Assembly (NCBI GenBank): GCA_018434685.1
Contig: JAHDOV010000003.1
Location: forward strand, 92,302-156,301
Direction: 5' to 3'
Origin: Deltaproteobacteria bacterium
GTDB taxonomy: Bacteria; Desulfobacterota; Desulfomonilia; UBA1062
DNA length: 64,000 nucleotides
The translations under genes were made by a program, and so were the position numbers. Below, one piece after another: positions 58,817 to 64,000 of this stretch (positions are counted from its first letter, which is position 1; each line of letters begins with the position of its first letter). The notes under the pieces are model-generated. The model had not been told where the DNA came from and ran no database searches. It saw only the letters and a program-made list of their open reading frames with translations.

Positions 58817-61800
58817 ATGAGGATACTCGGTGTCCGGTTCAAGAACCTCAATTCGCTCATGGGCGAATGGCATATCGATTTCACCCACCCGGAGTACTCG
58901 TCCGACGGCATATTCGCCATCACCGGTCCCACGGGCTCGGGAAAGACGACCATCCTGGATGCAGTCTGCCTCGGGCTCTACGGCAGGACACCCCGCCTGG
59001 ACAAGGTGACTAAAAGCAGCAACGAGATCATGTCGCGCCAGAGCGGCGAATGCTTTGCCGAGGTCACCTTCGAGACGGGCAAGGGCCGGTATCGTTGCCA
59101 CTGGAGCCAGCACCGGGCCAGGAAAAAGCCCGAGGGCGAGCTGCAGCCGGCACGGCATGAGGTTGCCGATGCCGAAAGCGGGACAGTCCTGGAATCGAGG
59201 ATACTCCAGGTTGCAGGGTTTATCGAAGAGACAACCGGCATGGATTTCGATCGCTTCACGCGGTCCATGTTGCTGGCGCAGGGCGGATTCGCGGCGTTTC
59301 TGCAGGCCTCTCCGGATGCGCGGGCTCCCATCCTCGAGCAGATCACCGGCACGGAGATCTATAGCCTGATATCCATGAAGGTTCACGAGCGCCGGTCTCT
59401 CGAGCGGGACAAGCTCGAGCTGCTGCTGGCAGAACTCAAGGGCACCCGGGTGATGAGCGCTGAGGAGGAAAAGGAGCTGCGGGCAGGCTTAAAGGATACG
59501 CAGGCGCATGAAGCGGAACTGGGCGCCTGCCTCGTTGGCCTCAATAAGGCTGCTGCCTGGCTTGAAACCATGGCTGCCCTGGAAAAGGAAATCAGCGTAC
59601 TGGATACACAGCAGGGAGATCTTGAGAAACGCCTGGCAGTGTTCGAACCGCACAGAATACGGCTGGAAAGATCGCGCAGGGCCCTCGGGCTCGAAGGGGA
59701 TTACCGGGGCGTGGCGGGTCTGCGCGACCTGCAGACCAAGGAGACAGGGGAGCTTCAGGGTGCCTTGGCTGCCCAGCCGCTCAAGGACAAGGCCTGTGAA
59801 GCTTCTTTGGCCAAGAGAAAGGCTGCTGGGGCAGACCTGGATGAGGCACGGGAAAGACAGCGCTGTGAAGCAGGAGTCATAAAAAAGGTCCGCGACATAG
59901 ACGCCAGACTGGACGAACAGAAAAAGCAGATCGAAGAAAGGGATAAGTCCATAGCAGGTATCGAGAAGCAGGTGGCGGCCTACAAGGTGAATATCGAAAC
60001 GGCCTCCCGGGCCCTGCAGAAAGCAGAGGTCAGTCTGAAGGCCGTGCACGACTACCAGGCAGAGCACGCTTGCGACACCGCGCTCTTGACAGACCTGGCT
60101 GCAATCGGCAGGGGTTTTGCGGCACTTAGCGACCTGGAGGCCAGATATGTCGCGGCAGGAAAAGAGTGTGCCGCCTCAGCCGGGGAAACAGAGTCTGCCG
60201 CTGCTGCGTGCACAAAATCAGCGCGTGATCATGAGCAGGCCCAAACGGGATTCGACAAGGCCCAGCATGACCTTGCCGCGCTGGCTGATGAGGCAGGCCT
60301 CATCCTGAAAGGGCGCGACATTACGCACTGGCGCCAGGAGGCCGACGGCATGAAGGAACGTGAGGGCCACCTGAGACAGACCGGAGAAATCATTGAACGC
60401 AGTGAAAGGACCTCTTCGGAGCTGGGCGGCCTGAAAACAGGCCTTGAATCGTTAAGGGCCGGCCATGAGAAACTCTCCGCTGAGATAAAAACCTGCGCGG
60501 ACAAGAAGATGCTTCTTGAGGGGACTGTTGCAGCCATGGAAACACAGGTGGGTCTCCTGGGCCGTATCCGGGACCTCGAGGACGAGAGGAAGCGGCTTGT
60601 AGACGGCAAACCATGCCCGCTGTGCGGCGCTGTCGATCACCCCTATGCACAGGGCAATATCCCTGAACTGGACAAGGCGGAAACACAGTTGATGGAAGCC
60701 AGGGCAGGGTTTAAACAGGTTTCTGCGAAGCTGGGCAAGCTGGAAACCGAACAAGCCAGGGACCTGGCGGAAATCCGGCATACTGAAAAAGACAGGGATG
60801 AAAAAAAGTCTGCGCTGGACGCCGATGAGGCACAATGCACGGCCAACATGCTGAAACTGCATATCGAGGGCGGCCCTGAAGAGCGAGCCGGGAAAGTCCG
60901 TGATGAGATTGCTCAGATCCGGGCGAAGATCGCTGAAATAGGCGGCATTATTGCTGCCGCCGAAGAAATGACCCGCAAGGAAAAGGTTGCACGGGGGAAT
61001 CTTGAAGATTCAAGGAGGCTCCTGGAGAGCTCAGGCAGGGCACTGCAGGAGGCCAGGCATAGAGTCGATACGGCCGGTCGTGAGCATGCGCGGCTGGCAA
61101 GAGTGCTCGAGGCCCTGACAGAAGAGGTGGACACGGCCCGTGCAGCTGCTCTCAAAGATGTTGAACCCTTTGGGATCAGAAAGGTTCCCTCCGCCGGACT
61201 CCCAGCCGTGCTGAAAGACCTGACTGCCCGCAGGGACGCGTGGCAGGCCAAGCTCGATGAAAAGGCCGGCCTCGAAAAGAAGATCCAGGACATCAAAGCC
61301 GGGATAAATCAGGAGGAAGCCCTGCTGGAAAAACTCGAGCACGATCTAAAGGTGCACTGCAGGGATCGAGACGATCTGGTTGAGCAGCATGAGTCCCTGG
61401 GCGCTGCGCGTCGCGGATTGTATGGCGAGAAGAACACTGACCAGGAGGAGAAACGCCTGGCTGACACAGTGGATCTGGCGAATAAGACATTTGATGAAGC
61501 ACGCGAAGCACATGCCCGGATGGAGAACGAGCTCAACTCCCTGAAAGAGAAGATAGGCGCCCTGGAAGAAAAGACACGCAGCCGCTCAAAAGAGCTCTCG
61601 CAGGCCGAACAGAAGCTGAGAGAAAGGATCGCGAAGGCCGGGTTCGAAGATGAGAGCGACTATGTGTCCGCGTGCCTGAGCGAAGAAGAGCGGGAACGGC
61701 TCTCTCGGCAGGAAATGGCCCTGATGAAAGAGATGACCGAGCTGGAGGCCCGCAGTAAGGATAAGGCCGAAGCGCTCGCAGCGGAGCGTGAAAAGCACCT

Positions 61801-62488
61801 GACGGATCAGACCCTGGAGAATATCAGGGAAGGGATCAGCACCGGCGAATCTGACCTGAAACAGATAAGGCTCGAAATCGGCGGCATGCTCAAGAGCCTG
61901 ATGGAAAACGAGAAACTCCATGAAAGGCAGCAGGAGCGAATCAGGAACATCGATGCTCAAAAGATCGAATGTGCCCGCTGGGATAACCTGCATCAACTCA
62001 TCGGTTCGGCTGACGGCAAGAAATTTCGTAACTTTGCACAGGGCCTGACGTTTGAGATGATGACCATGCATGCCAATCGTCAGCTCGGGAAGATGACGGA
62101 CCGCTACCTGCTCATACGCGACGCAGCGCAGCCGCTGGAGCTCAATGTGATCGACAACTATCAGGCGGGAGAGATCCGCTCCACCAAGAACCTTTCCGGC
62201 GGCGAAAGTTTCATCGTAAGCCTTGCACTGGCCCTGGGCCTTTCCCAGATGGCAAGCCGCAAGGTGCGCGTCGACTCGCTCTTCCTCGATGAGGGATTCG
62301 GGACCCTCGATGAGGATGCACTCGAAACAGCCCTGGAGACCCTGGCTGGGCTCAGGCAGGACGGCAAGCTGATCGGTGTCATATCGCATGTCACGGCACT
62401 GAAGGAGCGCATCGGCACACAAATACAGGTAACCCCTGAAACAGGCGGCCGGAGCACCCTTGCCGGACCGGGATGCCGGAGGCTGTAG
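58817..62488 (+). CDS. sbcC: SbcC ATPase subunit
   Basis: The 1223-residue Rad50-type ATPase has Walker A in GPTGSGKTTILDAVC, long coiled coils from about 170 to 1040, the zinc hook CPLCGAVDHPYA near residue 600, and C-terminal LSGGESFIVSLALALGLSQ (about 1127) with Walker B and D-loop in SLFLDEGFGTLDED. Complete, and coupled to sbcD. It bridges DNA ends and drives the SbcD nuclease. Confidence 0.95.
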   Translation: MRILGVRFKNLNSLMGEWHIDFTHPEYSSDGIFAITGPTGSGKTTILDAVCLGLYGRTPRLDKVTKSSNEIMSRQSGECFAEVTFETGKGRYRCHWSQHRARKKPEGELQPARHEVADAESGTVLESRILQVAGFIEETTGMDFDRFTRSMLLAQGGFAAFLQASPDARAPILEQITGTEIYSLISMKVHERRSLERDKLELLLAELKGTRVMSAEEEKELRAGLKDTQAHEAELGACLVGLNKAAAWLETMAALEKEISVLDTQQGDLEKRLAVFEPHRIRLERSRRALGLEGDYRGVAGLRDLQTKETGELQGALAAQPLKDKACEASLAKRKAAGADLDEARERQRCEAGVIKKVRDIDARLDEQKKQIEERDKSIAGIEKQVAAYKVNIETASRALQKAEVSLKAVHDYQAEHACDTALLTDLAAIGRGFAALSDLEARYVAAGKECAASAGETESAAAACTKSARDHEQAQTGFDKAQHDLAALADEAGLILKGRDITHWRQEADGMKEREGHLRQTGEIIERSERTSSELGGLKTGLESLRAGHEKLSAEIKTCADKKMLLEGTVAAMETQVGLLGRIRDLEDERKRLVDGKPCPLCGAVDHPYAQGNIPELDKAETQLMEARAGFKQVSAKLGKLETEQARDLAEIRHTEKDRDEKKSALDADEAQCTANMLKLHIEGGPEERAGKVRDEIAQIRAKIAEIGGIIAAAEEMTRKEKVARGNLEDSRRLLESSGRALQEARHRVDTAGREHARLARVLEALTEEVDTARAAALKDVEPFGIRKVPSAGLPAVLKDLTARRDAWQAKLDEKAGLEKKIQDIKAGINQEEALLEKLEHDLKVHCRDRDDLVEQHESLGAARRGLYGEKNTDQEEKRLADTVDLANKTFDEAREAHARMENELNSLKEKIGALEEKTRSRSKELSQAEQKLRERIAKAGFEDESDYVSACLSEEERERLSRQEMALMKEMTELEARSKDKAEALAAEREKHLTDQTLENIREGISTGESDLKQIRLEIGGMLKSLMENEKLHERQQERIRNIDAQKIECARWDNLHQLIGSADGKKFRNFAQGLTFEMMTMHANRQLGKMTDRYLLIRDAAQPLELNVIDNYQAGEIRSTKNLSGGESFIVSLALALGLSQMASRKVRVDSLFLDEGFGTLDEDALETALETLAGLRQDGKLIGVISHVTALKERIGTQIQVTPETGGRSTLAGPGCRRL

Positions 62489-62880
62489 GCCGGATCCCGG
62501 CAACAATGAAGCATGCTGCCTGCGAACCGCAGTTCTCTTCGGGCTCAGGGCGAGTGAGAAAACCGGATCTTCCAGTAAGCGATGATCGCTCAGGGCAATA
62601 ACCCCTCGATGCCCTGTTCTCTAGGAGCGGCAATTCATAGCAGAACCATACTGTGGGAGAAGCAGGATCTTCTTGGTTTCTTAACATCTTAACGATTTGA
62701 GGACGTTGTCTTTTCCCCGAGGTTGGTGCCTCGTGCCCAGCGCCTTTAAGCACCCGCACCGATACTGCTCGCCTGTGCATGAATACCTCCCGCATATTAA
62801 TTAAGAAGACGTGAACAGCTCTGTTCACGGGCATGCCTGACGGTTATCTTTCACAAAATACAACCTTGATAAAAAAATTC
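62489..62880. other. Gene-free stretch after sbcC
   Basis: GCCGGATCCCGGC near 62488-62500 is a short palindrome without a U run. Downstream I see no coding frame of convincing composition. Confidence 0.4.
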
Positions 62881-62940
62881 TTGACACCGGAAGAACTTTT
62901 AGGCATATGCATAATGTGCAATAAACAATCACAATGTGCA
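62881..62940 (+). promoter_or_regulatory. Promoter and direct-repeat operator of the IclR gene
   Basis: TTGACA at 62881-62886 is followed by CATATG 17 bases on, or an extended TGCATAAT at 62908-62915. The words AATGTGCA at 62913-62920 and 62933-62940 form a direct repeat right before the gene, a plausible IclR autoregulation site. Confidence 0.5.
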
Positions 62941-62952
62941 TAAGGGGATACG

Positions 62953-63738
62953 ATGCAGAGCATTAAATCCGTCGAGAAAGCCGTTGATATCATGTCCTGC
63001 TTCACGATCGAAACCCCCGCCCTCACCGTTACCGAGATCAGCTTTCTCACGGGCTTCAACCAGAGCACCGTCTCCCGCATCCTGGCAACCCTGGAAAAAA
63101 AGAAGTGCATGGAGCGCAGCACACCCGGGGGCAAGTACAAGCTCGGAGTGAAGTTCCACCAGTGGAAGAGCATCCTTTCGCAGGAGAAGAGCCTCGCCGA
63201 TCTGGCACGACCGGTCATGGAAAAACTGAGAGACCTCTGCGGAGAGGAAGTCTCCCTGTATGTCCTCAGTGAAGGAAACAGGATCTGTGTCGAGGCGGTC
63301 AAGAGCCGGTATGGTATTGCCAGGGTTACGCAGGTGGGAAAGACCCTCCCGCTCCATTGCGGTGCCTCCGGGAAGGTTCTCCTTGCCTACCTGCCTGAAA
63401 AAGAACGACGGGACATCATCTGCACGAAACCCCTGGAAAAGTACACCCCGAAGACCATCACCGATCCGGCTGAGCTCGAGGCCGATCTTGAGAAGATCCG
63501 TAGTGCCGGTTATGCCATCAGCCTCGAGGAGCGGGAGGCAGGGACGTATTCGGTGGTGGCCCCGGTCCTGACGAAAAAGGAAAAAATAATCGCGAGCCTT
63601 TCGATCTGCGGACCGCTGTTCCGTCTTTCGAATGACCAGCTCGAGAAAAATATAGCAGCCGCACAGGATGCAGCTGCGGAGATTTCCCAGGCACTGGGAA
63701 GATCTGAGAGGGAGGAAGGAAGGCCGCAATGGTCGTGA
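62953..63738 (+). CDS. IclR-family regulator of the following TRAP genes
   Basis: The 261-residue regulator has the N-terminal winged HTH (LTVTEISFLTGFNQSTVSRILATLEKK) and the C-terminal IclR effector domain (LPLHCGASGKVLLAYLPE, ISLEEREAGTYSVVAPVL). It stands before a TRAP permease gene, suggesting it senses the organic acid that the carrier takes up; the substrate is unknown. Confidence 0.92.
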   Translation: MQSIKSVEKAVDIMSCFTIETPALTVTEISFLTGFNQSTVSRILATLEKKKCMERSTPGGKYKLGVKFHQWKSILSQEKSLADLARPVMEKLRDLCGEEVSLYVLSEGNRICVEAVKSRYGIARVTQVGKTLPLHCGASGKVLLAYLPEKERRDIICTKPLEKYTPKTITDPAELEADLEKIRSAGYAISLEEREAGTYSVVAPVLTKKEKIIASLSICGPLFRLSNDQLEKNIAAAQDAAAEISQALGRSEREEGRPQWS

Positions 63739-63913
63739 ATCCCTGTGTCGGTTCAAGCAGGAAACTGCAGAGATTGCTGCTTCGGGAATTCCCGAAGAAT
63801 TCTCGTCTCGATTCCACGAATGGTTCTGACGGAGGAGTCAAGGCAGCGGTCCTGCCCGCCATAAAAGATCTTCTGCAGCCAAAGACAACCCGGAACTTTA
63901 GGAGGAATGATTC

Positions 63914-64000
63914 ATGTCCATAGCCTTACTAGCCCTGATTGTCACTTTTGTCATCCTACTGCTGATCGGATTTCCGATTGCATTCAACCTCATCCTCAGC
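63914..64000 (+). CDS. TRAP transporter large permease (DctM-like), 3' end cut by window
   Basis: The visible 29 codons begin MSIALLALIVTFVILLLIGF and continue PIAFNL, the pattern of the first helix of DctM-type TRAP large permeases. GGAGG stands 8 bases before the ATG. The gene continues past the window. No DctQ small subunit precedes it in the 175-base gap. Confidence 0.7.
   Translation, partial: MSIALLALIVTFVILLLIGFPIAFNLILS

Noticed and set aside
63729-63923. 64-codon frame between the IclR gene and dctM
   Set aside because: It overlaps both the IclR stop and the dctM start, has no clear RBS and no resemblance to a DctQ membrane subunit.
1-64000. CRISPR arrays
   Set aside because: No regularly spaced short repeats with unique spacers were seen; the repeats present are long, few and dispersed.

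Overview
The window looks like chromosome of a strictly anaerobic, Gram-negative Desulfobacterota-type (deltaproteobacterial) organism. This is an inference from several features: lpxC (lipid A), twin-arginine translocase genes, FdhE (formate dehydrogenase maturation), an lpxC-ntrY-ntrX operon, a multihaem cytochrome, an ADP-forming acyl-CoA synthetase subunit, a PEP-CTERM protein, a TRAP carrier, and many 4Fe-4S and radical-SAM proteins. No tRNA, rRNA or CRISPR array was seen.

Layout. 1-9.1 kb is compact, GC-rich housekeeping: the 3' part of greA, fdhE, tatC-tatA/B on the minus strand, then an overlapping operon lpxC-ntrY-ntrX-radical SAM-radC. 9.2-18.6 kb is an accessory, defence-like island of visibly lower GC: a Fic protein with two palindromic operator clusters, a small HTH regulator, an HTH-ImmA/IrrE protease overlapping a PIN-domain protein, and a 1273-residue SIR2-domain protein. 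The first two genes lie between two 254-bp direct repeats, and dispersed GGGGTC-type intergenic repeats follow the SIR2 gene.

18.6-33.6 kb is a mixed stretch: a ComEA-like HhH protein, a six-hairpin glycosidase, an alpha/beta hydrolase, a DUF3795 protein, topoisomerase III, SlyX, a tetrahaem cytochrome with a ferric-reductase-type flavocytochrome, a P-type cation ATPase, a CGGC protein and a decayed acyl-CoA synthetase. 33.6-36.9 kb is one very large membrane diguanylate cyclase. 37.2-43.2 kb is a TetR-governed, five-gene minus-strand operon: DUF169, a Tat-exported DUF362 protein and three QueG/reductive-dehalogenase-like 4Fe-4S proteins. 43.2-46.1 kb is an AT-rich insert (U32 protein, RAYT transposase remnant, a 24-bp perfect hairpin) ending in a second copy of the 3' end of tetR.

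46.2-57.3 kb holds a PEP-CTERM protein, an ADP-forming acyl-CoA synthetase subunit, an ABC-F ATPase with a leader terminator, an IS200-type remnant, a surface repeat protein, a HicA toxin with an unusual MerR-HicB fusion antitoxin, an outer-membrane protein, and a CPBP protease with its TetR regulator. 57.5-64 kb holds sbcD-sbcC, an IclR regulator and the start of a TRAP large permease.

The points most worth following are the TetR/DUF169/DUF362/triple-QueG operon, the MerR-HicB fusion antitoxin, and the Fic/ImmA-PIN/SIR2 island with its operators and flanking repeats.
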